The notes under the pieces are model-generated. The model did not search any database, had not been told where the DNA came from, and was given only the letters and a program-made list of their open reading frames with translations. Made by a program: the position numbers and the translations under genes. A stretch of DNA of 46,773 nucleotides from Rhodococcus sp. IEGM 1379 (GTDB lineage: Bacteria; Actinomycetota; Actinomycetes; Mycobacteriales; Mycobacteriaceae): positions 1 to 46,773 of the forward strand of contig NZ_JASHKR010000036.1 of assembly GCF_030056815.1 (NCBI RefSeq), written 5' to 3'. Of the stretch, positions 1 to 9,316 are shown piece after piece. Every line of letters starts with the position of its first letter. Position 1 is the stretch's first letter.

Positions 1-1
1 C

Positions 2-40
2 TACGAACAGTCACTCACCGTGCCCGTCATGGCCGCGTGA
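2..40 (+). CDS. Possible 3' end of a gene that starts before the window
   Basis: Positions 2-40 read as an open frame ending in TGA at 38-40 (residues YEQSLTVPVMAA). The codons look plausible for this genome, but twelve residues are too few to name a family, and the frame was chosen only because it stays open to the window edge. The stretch from 41 to 219 has no recognisable gene. It is the likely promoter region of the following Fic gene. Confidence 0.3.
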   Translation, partial: YEQSLTVPVMAA

Positions 41-219
41 CCACTGTCCACTTTTTGGGGTGAACCTCAACGTGCGCTGCTACCACCTTGTTCTGCCACA
101 CCTTGCGGACCCATGAACTGTATAGAGCGAGCCACCGACAACCATTACTGGAGACACCATCCATCAATGGTTGGTACCTTATCCATTAGCACTGGGCGCT
201 CAGATTAAGGGATACCGCG

Positions 220-1440
220 ATGGCTGAAACCGCTGCGATGTGGTGGGAACCTGCCGACGGATTAGTCGCCCGCGACCGCCGCGGTGGCCGTTACCACGCG
301 TATACACCCGACCTCCTGTGCACTCGGCCTCTCATGCTCCCCCAAGAACTGTCAGAGAAGGCCAGTCGAGCAGAGCGGGCAATTCGCAACCTCAGTGCAG
401 GTCCAGGCGCTCAGCGACTGGGCGGCATCGCACGATTCCTTCTTCGGTCCGAAGCAATCGCCAGTTCCATGATTGAGGGAATTTCGCCGTCACCCGGTCA
501 GGTCGCGCTAGCCGAATTGGCACAGGACGAGGATGTGCGCGGGTTCAGTGACCAGGCACGCCTCGTCGCCAACAACATCACAGTCCTACGACGCGCCTCT
601 CAAGACCTAGTCGATGCCGATCTGGTCACCGTCGACGACGTCGTCACGCTGCACAGTGCACTACTACCCGATGATCGTCATCACGGCCTCCGCGAAGTCC
701 AGAACTGGATCGGCGGGTCCAACTGGAACCCACTGGACGCAGAATTCGTGCCGCCTACATCCGACCAGGTCCATCCGTTAATGGCCGATCTCGTCTCGTA
801 TCTGAATGGATCCGCCCACGGACCACTCATCCAAGCGGGGATTCTGCACGCCCAGTTCGAGACCATCCACCCCTTCACCGACGGAAACGGCCGCGTCGGC
901 CGAAGCCTCATCCACACCGTCCTGGCTCGCAGAGGACTTGCTCCCGGGACGGTGTTGCCCATCAGCCTGGTCCTTTCGACGCTCAGCGACCGCTACGTCG
1001 ACGGGCTGACCGCATATCGATACATCGGGGACCCACTCTCCGGCGACGCCACCGTCGGCATCACGACATGGCTTGAAACATTCATCGACGCCGCCTCCAT
1101 CGCCGCGGAGCACGCCGGTCGGCTAGCTGCGGATCTCGAAGAACTCCACGCGGAATGGGGCACTCGACTCCGCACGCACCGATCAGCCCAGGGACTCCGC
1201 GAAGAACCTCGTGCAGGATCGGCAACGTCGAAGATTCTGCACTACCTACCGGAAGCTCCGGTAATGACGGCAAAAACCGTGCAACGCATCCTCGGAATTT
1301 CCTTTCCGCCGGCCCGCGCGGCGCTCGAAGAGCTCGCGGATGCTCACATCCTCACGCGGAAGAGCGTGGAGAGGGGCACCACCGGGTACTTGGCATGCGA
1401 AGTTCTAGATCTCGCCGCTGCCGTCGCCCGCTCGTCCTGA
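220..1440 (+). CDS. Fic family protein, class II (probable AMP-transferase)
   Basis: Fic proteins transfer AMP, or related groups, from a nucleotide to hydroxyl side chains of target proteins. The catalytic loop HPFTDGNGRVGR (residues 217-228) matches the HPFx(D/E)GN(G/K)RxxR consensus fully, with catalytic His217. An N-terminal helix carries SSMIEG (residues 82-87), which fits the (S/T)xxxE(G/N) inhibitory motif. Glu86 would therefore block ATP, making this a self-inhibited class II enzyme. About residues 330-400 look like a winged-helix domain, common in stand-alone chromosomal Fic proteins. No separate antitoxin gene lies next to it, which agrees with built-in inhibition. The target is unknown. 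It stands alone, with a weak Shine-Dalgarno sequence before the ATG. Confidence 0.93.
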   Translation: MAETAAMWWEPADGLVARDRRGGRYHAYTPDLLCTRPLMLPQELSEKASRAERAIRNLSAGPGAQRLGGIARFLLRSEAIASSMIEGISPSPGQVALAELAQDEDVRGFSDQARLVANNITVLRRASQDLVDADLVTVDDVVTLHSALLPDDRHHGLREVQNWIGGSNWNPLDAEFVPPTSDQVHPLMADLVSYLNGSAHGPLIQAGILHAQFETIHPFTDGNGRVGRSLIHTVLARRGLAPGTVLPISLVLSTLSDRYVDGLTAYRYIGDPLSGDATVGITTWLETFIDAASIAAEHAGRLAADLEELHAEWGTRLRTHRSAQGLREEPRAGSATSKILHYLPEAPVMTAKTVQRILGISFPPARAALEELADAHILTRKSVERGTTGYLACEVLDLAAAVARSS

Positions 1441-1517
1441 CTGAAGGTTTCCGCTCGCGATATGGTTCTCACCACGCACCACCTCCCTACCGATCGATAA
1501 CTCGAGGAGCAAACGAA

Positions 1518-2285
1518 GTGGAAATCAAGGGAACCGCAGCACTGGTCACCGGCGCAGCTTCCGGACTAGGCGCAGCTACCGCCAAGCGCCTTGCCGAGGC
1601 CGGAGCCACCGTCTTCGGCTTGGACCTGCCCGCCTCCATCGAGCGGGCCGGCGACACTGTCCCCGCAGGTGTCACGCTCATCCCCACGGACGTGACCAGC
1701 GGCGAAGAGGTCGAAGCTGCAATCAAACAGATCGTCGAATCGGGCTCACCCCTGCGCATTGTCGTCAACTGCGCCGGTGTCGGCTGGGCGGGTCGCATCC
1801 TGTCCAAGAACGGCCCGCATGACCTGGAACTGTTCCGCACGGTCATCACCGTCAACCTGCTGGGCACGTTCAACGTGATGCGCCTGGCTGCCGACGCTAT
1901 GTCCAAGACGGATACCGTCGACGAGTCCGGTCAGCGCGGCGTTGTCATCAACACCGCCTCCGTTGCTGCGTTCGAGGGCCAGATCGGCCAAATCGCGTAC
2001 TCCGCTTCCAAGGGTGGCGTGCACGGTATGACGGTTCCCGCTGCCCGCGACCTCGCGCAGTTCGGCATCCGCGTCAACACGATTGCTCCCGGAATCATCG
2101 ACACCCCCATGCTCGCAGGAGTCACGGACGAGTACCGCAAGGGCCTCGAAGCCGGCGTTCCGTTCCCGTCGCGTTTGGGCCAGCCGTCGGAGTACGCGCA
2201 GCTTGCTCAGATGATCATCGAGCACGATTACCTCAACGGTGAGACCATCCGGATGGATGGCGCACTGCGCATGACGCCGCGCTAG
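1518..2285 (+). CDS. SDR-family dehydrogenase, 3-hydroxyacyl-CoA dehydrogenase type II (HSD10)-like
   Basis: This is a classical short-chain dehydrogenase of 255 aa. The NAD(H)-binding glycine motif TGAASGLG is near residue 12. The NAG-type motif appears as NCAGVG. The catalytic residues are the Ser of NTASVAA and YSASK (YxxxK). The C-terminal LGQPSEYAQL and GETIRMDGALRM are typical of the type-10 hydroxyacyl-CoA dehydrogenase group, so a fatty-acid or branched-chain beta-oxidation step is likely; the substrate is inferred. The GTG at 1518 was chosen because GAGGAG lies upstream (about 1504-1509) and the Rossmann fold begins straight after it. The same frame is open further upstream, but that part overlaps the Fic gene and is not SDR-like. 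Confidence 0.9.
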   Translation: MEIKGTAALVTGAASGLGAATAKRLAEAGATVFGLDLPASIERAGDTVPAGVTLIPTDVTSGEEVEAAIKQIVESGSPLRIVVNCAGVGWAGRILSKNGPHDLELFRTVITVNLLGTFNVMRLAADAMSKTDTVDESGQRGVVINTASVAAFEGQIGQIAYSASKGGVHGMTVPAARDLAQFGIRVNTIAPGIIDTPMLAGVTDEYRKGLEAGVPFPSRLGQPSEYAQLAQMIIEHDYLNGETIRMDGALRMTPR

Positions 2286-2314
2286 CCACGCACCGGCTAG
2301 TCATAAGAAGCACG

Positions 2315-4648
2315 CTAGGGGCCACTGCCCGGGAAACCTGCAGTGGCCCTGCTGTTTTCCAGGTAGTCCGCAACTTTGGACGCCGGAAGCGGACGGCTGA
2401 TGTAGAACCCTTGGATGAGTTCACAACCGGCAGAACGAAGTTGATCGAGTTGCCCCTCCGTCTCCACTCCTTCGGCGAGGGACTTGATCCCCATCGAACG
2501 GGAAACTTCGACAAGCGATTCGACGACGGCGGAGTCGTGGTGAAGTTCCGAGACGAATAGGCGGTCGATCTTCAGCACGTCGAGAGGTAGTCGCCGGACG
2601 GTCTCGAAAGATGAATAGCCCGTACCGAAGTCGTCGAGTGCAATCGATATTCCAGATCCGCGGAACGCGACCAATTGTGCGATAGCGCGATCGTCGACGG
2701 TACCGGTTTCGGTGATCTCGAGCTGTAGTCGCGACCCCGGCAGCCCTGATCTGGCAAGTGCTTGAGCCACTGCCGCACCGAAATCCAAGGACGCCAATTG
2801 CATTGGTGAAACATTAACCGCGACCAGAATGTCGTCGGGCCAGGTCATAGCTGCGGCACACGCCATTTCCAATACCTGCACACCGAGCGGGACGATCAGT
2901 CCGGTTTCTTCGGCGACGTCAATGAAATGACCGGGCGCCAGCATTCCCCGGTCCGGATGGTTCCAGCGAAGCAACGCCTCGAACCCCTCGATTAGGCCTG
3001 TTGCCGCATGAATTTGGGGTTGGTAGTACAGTTCGAATTCACGCGCCTCGATCGCCCGCCCAAGCTCTTGCAACGCAACCGCTCGCTCGCTCGCTCGCGC
3101 TCGAAGTGCCGCCGAAAACCTGCCGACGCGATCCCGGCCCGCAGCTTTTGCGTCGTACAACGCCAAGTCCGCAAACATCACCAACCCATCCGATTCTTCG
3201 GAATCAACTGGGCTGCTGGCATATCCGATGCTTGCACGCACTTCGATTCTGTTGCCATTCACCAGGAATGGTTCACGCAATGCCTCCAGATAGTCTGCAA
3301 ACCGAGCTGTGCCGACGTCTTCTGCCGGGGAACGGTGGATAAGCCCGAACTCGTCTCCACCGATGCGAGCACAGAGACCTTTCTCGGCTACTCCATCCAA
3401 CCTCGCCGCGACTGCGATCAGCAATTTGTCACCGACCGAATGCCCCAGTGTGTCATTGACGGATTTGAAGTTGTCGATGTCGAGAATGGCGACGTGAACA
3501 TGCTGGTCGTCCCGAGTGTTATCGAGCGCAGCGTCGAGTTCTTCGCTGAATGCTCTCCGGTTCGGCAATCCGGTCAACGCATCGGTTGCCGCCAGCCACA
3601 AGATCTTCTGTTCAAAATTGTATTTTTCCGTTATGTCCGATCCAATTCCACGCCAGCCACCGTTCGAATCATCGTGCGAAACAAGCGGATTACCTGACAA
3701 CGACCACCACCGGTCAACGTCGTCAACACGAACCGGAACAACCACGTCGCGGAACGGAACCAGCGCCTCGAGGTGACCGACCAGCACCTCCAGTGCGTGC
3801 GCGCCGCCCCTGGTGGACCCGATCTCGAGCCGTTCGAGAAGTCCTCGAAATGTGAGCTCCCGCAACTCAGCGACAGGAATTCCCGATACTTGCGACAGCC
3901 GCGCCGAAGCGCGCGACATTCTGCCGTCGGTGCCGACTTCCCAGAGCCAATCGCGCGATCCACCCTCGAAGTCATCGAGGAGCAGTCCCACCGTTTCGCG
4001 CTCCGCCGCTGCCTCGAATTCTGCAAGACAACGAGCACGGAACGAAGATGACAGGTACACGGCCGCAACACACAATGCGAACGTATACATAACGAGTTGG
4101 AATGCCAGATAGCGGTATTCAACTTCCGGTCTCAGGAGTATGACGAGCAGGAGGCCTAGCCCGTGCACGAGGATCCACGCCAGACCGATCGACCGAACCG
4201 TCGACAGAGCCACGGCGCCGGCACCCATGAGCCCGGCTATCGTGGCCGTCAACACCATTCGGCGAGGGCCATCCACGACCGGAAGCATTTTTGCGGCAAA
4301 TATGGTCATGAGAACCCCGAGAAGGATCACCTCGATCATCAACGCCCAGTAGTCGTACCGAGTTGTGTGCTCGCGTGCACGCCACACGGAGACATACTTA
4401 CTCCGGGGCAGCCATACTCGAATCGAATTTCCTGCCACCAAAATGGCGGCGGCTCCCCAGAGTATTCGGAAGTTCTGATGGTCCGACGGTACGACGTACA
4501 TCAGCAGCGCACACAAGCTGAAGATATTGGCGATGTTGGATAGTGGTGCAACAGTTGTCGCTTGGCCCATTTGCCTCGCAAAGAGATCTTGTCGCTCGAT
4601 TTCCGACAATTCGGATACGGCTCCACCGGTAGCCCGGTTGCTCGACAT
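2315..4648 (-). CDS. Membrane-bound GGDEF-EAL cyclic-di-GMP enzyme with PAS-like sensor
   Basis: This 777-aa protein has about six to eight hydrophobic segments in residues 35-210, a PAS-like region near 225-340, then GGDEF and EAL domains. The cyclase signature RIGGDEFG (GGDEF at about 429-433) is intact. The phosphodiesterase domain keeps EALLRWNHP (EAL at 557-559), [18 protein letters not shown] and EGVETEGQ, so the metal and catalytic residues are present. Both synthesis and breakdown of c-di-GMP are therefore possible. Which dominates cannot be told from sequence. The start is supported by GGGAGG about 8 nt before the ATG at 4648. It is convergent with the SDR gene, 29 nt away. Confidence 0.93.
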   Translation of the reverse strand: MSSNRATGGAVSELSEIERQDLFARQMGQATTVAPLSNIANIFSLCALLMYVVPSDHQNFRILWGAAAILVAGNSIRVWLPRSKYVSVWRAREHTTRYDYWALMIEVILLGVLMTIFAAKMLPVVDGPRRMVLTATIAGLMGAGAVALSTVRSIGLAWILVHGLGLLLVILLRPEVEYRYLAFQLVMYTFALCVAAVYLSSSFRARCLAEFEAAAERETVGLLLDDFEGGSRDWLWEVGTDGRMSRASARLSQVSGIPVAELRELTFRGLLERLEIGSTRGGAHALEVLVGHLEALVPFRDVVVPVRVDDVDRWWSLSGNPLVSHDDSNGGWRGIGSDITEKYNFEQKILWLAATDALTGLPNRRAFSEELDAALDNTRDDQHVHVAILDIDNFKSVNDTLGHSVGDKLLIAVAARLDGVAEKGLCARIGGDEFGLIHRSPAEDVGTARFADYLEALREPFLVNGNRIEVRASIGYASSPVDSEESDGLVMFADLALYDAKAAGRDRVGRFSAALRARASERAVALQELGRAIEAREFELYYQPQIHAATGLIEGFEALLRWNHPDRGMLAPGHFIDVAEETGLIVPLGVQVLEMACAAAMTWPDDILVAVNVSPMQLASLDFGAAVAQALARSGLPGSRLQLEITETGTVDDRAIAQLVAFRGSGISIALDDFGTGYSSFETVRRLPLDVLKIDRLFVSELHHDSAVVESLVEVSRSMGIKSLAEGVETEGQLDQLRSAGCELIQGFYISRPLPASKVADYLENSRATAGFPGSGP
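2319..2349 (+). terminator. Hairpin terminator after the SDR gene
   Basis: A perfect 10-bp stem (GGGCCACTGC at 2319-2328 with GCAGTGGCCC at 2340-2349) has an 11-nt loop and is followed by a short T run (GCTGTTTT). It lies in the gap between two convergent genes and overlaps the last codons of the GGDEF-EAL gene, so it most likely stops transcription from the SDR gene. Confidence 0.6.
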
Positions 4649-4949
4649 TCAACAGTCCTCCCATACGCAGCTACCAACACAGGCGCCTACGGAAGTCAGT
4701 GTTCCAGACCTCTGACCAATTGCGGTCCCGAAAGTTATATCCATGCCCGAAACTCGGACATATCAACCAATTTGGGACTCTTAGCGACCTCGGTACACAA
4801 TGCTGTCGAAAGCAGCGCCGATTCGGCTTCCACTATCAGTGCCCAGGACTCCCATCCTGGAAAACATCGTTTGACATCCTCCCCGCCCTCACGGACATGG
4901 ACTCCCCGACAGCTCACGCCACCGAGACGGTTGATGCGGCACGTTTCCG
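4649..4949. other. Stretch with no supported gene between the GGDEF-EAL gene and the ESX-locus remnant
   Basis: Open frames exist on both strands, but none has a recognisable motif or a good ribosome site. The part next to 4648 should hold the GGDEF-EAL promoter. The part next to 4950 is likely degraded 3' sequence of the duplicated large-protein gene. Confidence 0.5.
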
Positions 4950-5400
4950 TGACTGACACACCCGCTCCCCCAGAATGCCGACACAGTCGGCGGGTGCCGC
5001 CAACATGATCTTGATCGAGCTTTTTGTCCGGCAAGGTCGTGGCATTCTCCGACGCTTCTCGCTCAATGTCCTCGAAGGTCGCCTTCCGGCGGTCGTAGAG
5101 CGCACCACGCAGTGAGGTGGTATCCGTAAACGCCTCCTCTGCAGCCCTACGCATACCCAATGCCATGACGCCTCGCACTCTGCCCACCCCAGTCAGCAGT
5201 CGAGCAGATACCGGGTTGGCGATCTTGTTGACGTAGCGTCCCTCCACGGCCAACTGTTCGGCAATCATCGCCTGCTCAAATAGCACTCCAGAGTCCGGAT
5301 CCATATTCATCAATGCGACAACGTTGATCGATCCGGCATACCGCTGGAGCGCCGGCGGATCAGCCCAGTCGCCCCCATCGAAGCCGGCGGTTCCTTCGGT
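4950..5400 (-). pseudogene. C-terminal fragment of a second WxG/TPR-region large protein
   Basis: Reading leftward from 5400, the translation matches the C-terminal third of the 759-aa protein encoded at 8901-6622. AGFDGGDWAD pairs with AGFDSSGWAD, ALMNMDPDSG with ALMNTDDEAG, AIAEQLASEGRY with MIAEQLAVEGRY, and LYDRRKA with IYDRKEA. A TGA at 5403-5401 closes the frame upstream, and there is no start codon with a ribosome site. Near the C-terminus the similarity jumps to another frame (SSIKIMLAAPADC against GEFINLMVDASGDS), which indicates a frameshift. The N-terminal two thirds are missing. It is therefore a dead remnant of a paralogue rather than a working gene. Confidence 0.8.
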
Positions 5401-5432
5401 TCAGATACACCAAGATTGATGTGCGAAACATT

Positions 5433-5813
5433 CTACGATCCAATCCATTCCGGATGGAGACGAGAGGTGGTGTGGCCGCGAGACCTCCCGCCATCGGTGC
5501 GGAAATCTGGATCGCCAGGCGACAGCCCGATATCTGAGTTACGTACCGCACCAAGGTAACCCGGATAGGTTGCACTAGGACCAGCCAGGTAAGTGTAGTC
5601 AACAGCTTCCTCGGTGGCACGGATCAACTCTGCTCCACGACCGAACAAATCGATACCCGGATCAGCCGACCACACCGTTGTGTACAGAATCTCCGAAACG
5701 CGCGGCACATCCGGCTCAGCCGCCGGAGTTTCGGCGCTGCCACACGCCGCCATTGTTGCCACACACGTCATGGCTAAAACTGGCGAAATCCCCACCCTCA
5801 AAATCATTTCCAC
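5433..5813 (-). pseudogene. Truncated second copy of the ESX-locus lipoprotein
   Basis: The frame begins with a lipoprotein signal peptide (lipobox MAAC, Cys24). It then follows the intact lipoprotein encoded at 6629-5820: WSADPGIDLFGRGAELIRA against WSADTDIDLFSRGSELLRA, and a shared PGY motif. Similarity stops after about 75 residues, and the frame ends at 126 aa against 269 aa for the intact copy. It starts only 6 nt after the stop of the intact gene, so it was once part of the same operon. It may still be exported as a short lipoprotein, but the break followed directly by a large-protein fragment points to a deletion scar. Confidence 0.75.
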
Positions 5814-5819
5814 GCCCGC

Positions 5820-6629
5820 TTACGACACATTAGCGGGACCGATCCACCCCGGGAACTGCACACCCAACGGCATCACCGGCGCCACAAAACCCTCCGGCTG
5901 ACTCCGAAACTGATCAGTCGGAGACTCGTACGTCAACCCCTGAAACTGCTGCAACCACCAATCATGGCACCCCGGCGGAACACCTTCACCGTCTGCACCG
6001 GACCGTCCCGACGTGCCGAATAACCACGATCCCGATCGAATCTTCCACGACCCGAACACATCCCACGACGGCGTCCGATCGCTGATCGCCCCGAGCTCCG
6101 GATCGGAATCGACCACTCCCGGCAAACCCGGACCCTCGCCCTGATTCTCCAGCTCAATTCGGTACGCGGCGGTCGGCGGGTGCACCGATCCGTTGATTCC
6201 CTCCGATGTGCTGATCCAGTACTTGCAGATCGTGCCGGAGACAGTGCTATCGGTTGCCGAATAGTCGGTGATATGAGCAAAGAGTGTCTGACCTACTGGA
6301 TCCAAAAATTCCGATCGAGTCTCGAACCTAGTGTTACCGAAGACATCACGGTCACTCCCCAGCGCCTTCGTGTATCCGGGAAAGAAGTCGTCGACTTCTT
6401 CGATGACAGACCAGTAATAGCCCGCCTCGAACGCTGCTCGCAACAATTCGGAACCGCGAGAAAACAGGTCGATATCGGTATCCGCTGACCATATATGGGG
6501 GGCAAAATTGTCGAATGCCGGAACTTTGTCAGACGCCTCACCGACATCGGAGTTCGATAAACCACAACCGGATACGATCACAACCGCAGAAATCGATAGA
6601 ACCGCCCAATGCCGAAGATGCCTACCCAT
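5820..6629 (-). CDS. Predicted lipoprotein of the EspC/WxG locus
   Basis: A 269-aa secreted protein with a lipoprotein signal peptide: basic MGRHLRHW, a hydrophobic core and lipobox VSGC (Cys22). The rest is polar and rich in Trp, Asp and Gly, with no family I can name. The ATG at 6629 was chosen because the signal peptide begins there. It overlaps the last 8 nt of the large-protein gene, so the two are translationally coupled. A longer frame starting at 6686 would bury the signal peptide. Its place after a probable ESX substrate suggests it acts at the outer face of the membrane as an accessory or protective partner. That role is inference. Confidence 0.8.
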   Translation of the reverse strand: MGRHLRHWAVLSISAVVIVSGCGLSNSDVGEASDKVPAFDNFAPHIWSADTDIDLFSRGSELLRAAFEAGYYWSVIEEVDDFFPGYTKALGSDRDVFGNTRFETRSEFLDPVGQTLFAHITDYSATDSTVSGTICKYWISTSEGINGSVHPPTAAYRIELENQGEGPGLPGVVDSDPELGAISDRTPSWDVFGSWKIRSGSWLFGTSGRSGADGEGVPPGCHDWWLQQFQGLTYESPTDQFRSQPEGFVAPVMPLGVQFPGWIGPANVS

Positions 6630-8901
6630 CGAGTCGCACCACATCTTCGTAGGTATCTCGAATCTGATGACCGTCATGCTTGCCACTCAGCATCTTGAGC
6701 ATAGTCTCGTACGCGTTGTTCCGAAGCGTCGGATCCATGACCTTCGACGTAATCGAGTCCCAGTCCTTCAATGCTCCGGACTCGTCGAACAGATCCCCGT
6801 AGTCAGTCCTGAACTCCGCCGGAAGTTCCGGCACAGCACGCAGAATATTGCAGTAATCCCGATAAAAATTGGGAGGTGTCAACGTCGCATGGGCCGCCCC
6901 GTCCGGCGCCTTCCCGATAATCGACTCCTGCAAGGAATCACCCGATGCATCAACCATCAAATTAATGAACTCCCCGCCCGGAAGTTTATCTATGCCAGCC
7001 GAACCCAACGCGGAGAGCGCAGTGTACGCAGCCTCCTTGCGATCGTAGATTGCCTGCGCCTGAGCCGCCTTGTCGTCGTACTGATCCTGCACTGCCTCGA
7101 GCATGCCCCGATCCATCAGGCCGTGTAACCTGCCTGCCCCCATCAGTTCTGCCCCCGCATCCGGAGCATTCGGGGCGGCAGCATACCTACCCTCGGACGC
7201 CAATTGCTCCGCAATAGCGGCCTGAGTGAACATTCTTCCGGCCTCATCATCGGTATTCATCAAAGCGAACACGTTTGCCGAACCTTTGTACTGGTTGTTG
7301 CGATCGGCGTCCGCCCAGCCACTACTATCGAATCCGGCCACATCCGCCCCCGATCTCCCCGCCAGTTCTAGCATGTATGTGCTCAAACTTTTCGAAACTG
7401 TCTGCAAGAGATCAGGATTGAGCCGACCCGCCGATTGGCCGTCGACTTCGGGGACATTGGACAGAAGTTTCCACGAATCTTCAGCACTGACCGTCTTCGC
7501 GACAGCTTCCATAATGCTGCCGGCGTAAGTTGCAGTGGCCACGTCGGTGGGGTCATTCGGATTTTCGATCGTGGCATCGCCGTCCGCGAACTCGAAGAGC
7601 GTCGACGCCGCTTTACCGTCGTCAGTCCAGTTGTGGGACAACATATCCTTCACAAAATCACTGCGATGCTCCGGATTGCTCACGGCGGCTTCGACGGCAA
7701 TCTTGTCATCTCCCACTGCGGCGAAGATCTGCTCGGTGAACCCCTTGTCCGGGGTGCCCCCGTCGGCAAAGAAGGCGGACCGATCAGAGGGCCTTAGCTG
7801 CTCCTGAGCGACCTCCGCATTCAGATATTGCCTACCCGCCTCCAACAGCGATTTGTCAAGTTCACTGCCGGTCTTGTACTGATCGTCTCCCATCGCGACT
7901 ATGTCAGCGATGGCCAAATTGTCGGCAACGCCGTTGAGTTCAACTGTGCGGGTGAAGGTCTGGCCACTGACCTGAAAGTCGCCCGTCACCATGTCGTCCC
8001 GAGTCAAGGATTCACGCATCTTGTCGGGCAGTGAGTCCAGTCCGCCCTTCGTCGGAATTTCGGAATCACCTTCGACTGATGCGGTCACGTGCTCGTTGGA
8101 GAGAATCTGCAACGAGTTGGCGACCGACGCCCGCGCATCAGGTGGCAGTTTCGAGAGCAGATCTTCGATCTGCTGAGGCGATTTGCCGTCCAGCGACCTA
8201 CTGAGTTGGTTGAGATATTCCATCTGCGAAGCCGGAATTGCAGCGGTATCAACACGTTCCAATGCAGCAGCCTGCTCCGGCGTCAGATGCCCACTTTCCG
8301 AGATTCGCTGCAGTTGCTCCGGCGTCATCGACCCCGGATGTTTGGCCATCGCGTCAAAATCACTGTTACCCTGCTGCCCACCCGAAGTAGCGGCCGAAAT
8401 GAATTTCACGCGCAGCCCGTCTCGCGCAGCTGCCAGTGAACTTCGGATGTTGTTGTCGGCTGTTTCGGCCGCATTTGCAGCATCGGTCAATTCGCGTTGG
8501 CGCTCCTGCAACAGTGCCACGCGGGCAGCGTCCGGTTCTGCCGTCAAATCGGTGAGCGCAAGTGAGTCGGCAACCAAAAATCTGTCCGATTCGGCTGCGA
8601 CGACGGCCAGTCGGGCCCTCCGCAACGGAGCGTCGATTTCGTGAAAACCCTGCTGCGCGGTCTTTGCCAGAGCCTCGAGCACGTCGATGACCTCTACTGC
8701 CGTCTTCTTGTCCGCGTTCGCTCTGTCCTGAGCCGCTTCGGCAGTCTTGCCTTCCCAGTAGGTACCGTTCACCTTGGTGACGCTGTCGACATACCGGGTG
8801 AACAGATCTTCCGACTTGCTATCCAAGGCAATCCAGGCGTCGGCAATAGCGTTCAGTGACGCTGGATTCCACGAGTCGATCTGCGCGCGCGTCGGGGTCA
8901 C
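6622..8901 (-). CDS. Large helical WxG-containing protein (TPR-repeat-region family), probable ESX-associated
   Basis: A 759-aa protein without a signal peptide or membrane span. Residues 1-180 are helical and coiled-coil-like, with a WxG turn at Trp49-Glu50-Gly51 (YWEGKTAEAAQ), as in WXG100/LXG-type N-termini. The remainder is Ala/Asp-rich and helical and resembles the actinobacterial conserved proteins annotated as TPR repeat region (the M. tuberculosis Rv0026/Rv0739 type, from memory). I see no catalytic motif. The GTG at 8901 overlaps the stop of the EspC-like gene (8898-8900), so the two are coupled. I did not find a clear C-terminal YxxxD/E export signal. A secreted effector or a structural ESX accessory are both possible. 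Confidence 0.8.
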   Translation of the reverse strand: MTPTRAQIDSWNPASLNAIADAWIALDSKSEDLFTRYVDSVTKVNGTYWEGKTAEAAQDRANADKKTAVEVIDVLEALAKTAQQGFHEIDAPLRRARLAVVAAESDRFLVADSLALTDLTAEPDAARVALLQERQRELTDAANAAETADNNIRSSLAAARDGLRVKFISAATSGGQQGNSDFDAMAKHPGSMTPEQLQRISESGHLTPEQAAALERVDTAAIPASQMEYLNQLSRSLDGKSPQQIEDLLSKLPPDARASVANSLQILSNEHVTASVEGDSEIPTKGGLDSLPDKMRESLTRDDMVTGDFQVSGQTFTRTVELNGVADNLAIADIVAMGDDQYKTGSELDKSLLEAGRQYLNAEVAQEQLRPSDRSAFFADGGTPDKGFTEQIFAAVGDDKIAVEAAVSNPEHRSDFVKDMLSHNWTDDGKAASTLFEFADGDATIENPNDPTDVATATYAGSIMEAVAKTVSAEDSWKLLSNVPEVDGQSAGRLNPDLLQTVSKSLSTYMLELAGRSGADVAGFDSSGWADADRNNQYKGSANVFALMNTDDEAGRMFTQAAIAEQLASEGRYAAAPNAPDAGAELMGAGRLHGLMDRGMLEAVQDQYDDKAAQAQAIYDRKEAAYTALSALGSAGIDKLPGGEFINLMVDASGDSLQESIIGKAPDGAAHATLTPPNFYRDYCNILRAVPELPAEFRTDYGDLFDESGALKDWDSITSKVMDPTLRNNAYETMLKMLSGKHDGHQIRDTYEDVVRLDG

Positions 8902-9242
8902 GCGGTGGGGTCCTGAGCGTTCCAGGTTCCGGTCGCATTGGTGTAGGTGGTGGCCAGGTCGGTAGCCGCCTGCTCGTCGCGACTCCGAAATTTTTCAGCG
9001 ACGTTGACCATGATGTCTCCGGTCTCGCCCAGGCGTTCCTTCAATGCGGGAACCAGTGCGCCCTCAACAAGATCGGACGAAATGGACGCAGCTTCGAGGA
9101 GGGACTGCAAGACACCGCCGGCGCCGGACATATACGGACCCGCCGACGGTCCCACTCGCAGCAGTCCAGCTTCGTCGGCGAGCCCGTGCAGTACACCGCC
9201 CAGCATTACGAGTTCCTCGACATCTGCCGTAAACGTACCCAC
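8898..9242 (-). CDS. EspC-like type VII secretion target/partner protein
   Basis: A 114-aa helical protein resembling the EspC family (PF10824, formerly DUF2580), which are ESX-associated export partners often encoded directly before a larger ESX substrate. It has no signal peptide, as expected for type VII export. The GTG start at 9242 follows a GAGGGGG Shine-Dalgarno. A candidate -10 element (TATACT, reverse strand of about 9295-9300) lies about 55 nt upstream. The 3' end overlaps the large-protein start by 4 nt. No ESX core gene (EccA-E) lies in the window, so the exporter would have to be encoded elsewhere. Confidence 0.72.
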   Translation of the reverse strand: MGTFTADVEELVMLGGVLHGLADEAGLLRVGPSAGPYMSGAGGVLQSLLEAASISSDLVEGALVPALKERLGETGDIMVNVAEKFRSRDEQAATDLATTYTNATGTWNAQDPTA

Positions 9243-9316
9243 AAGCCCCCCTCGGACCTACGAGCCAGACCCCCCGACTCGCATAATTTCGCCCAGTATA
9301 GAACGGACGCTGCAGT

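Noticed and set aside
4950-5813. Two intact small genes instead of remnants
   Set aside because: Clear similarity to parts of the neighbouring lipoprotein and large protein, with missing halves, a stop and a frameshift, fits decay better.
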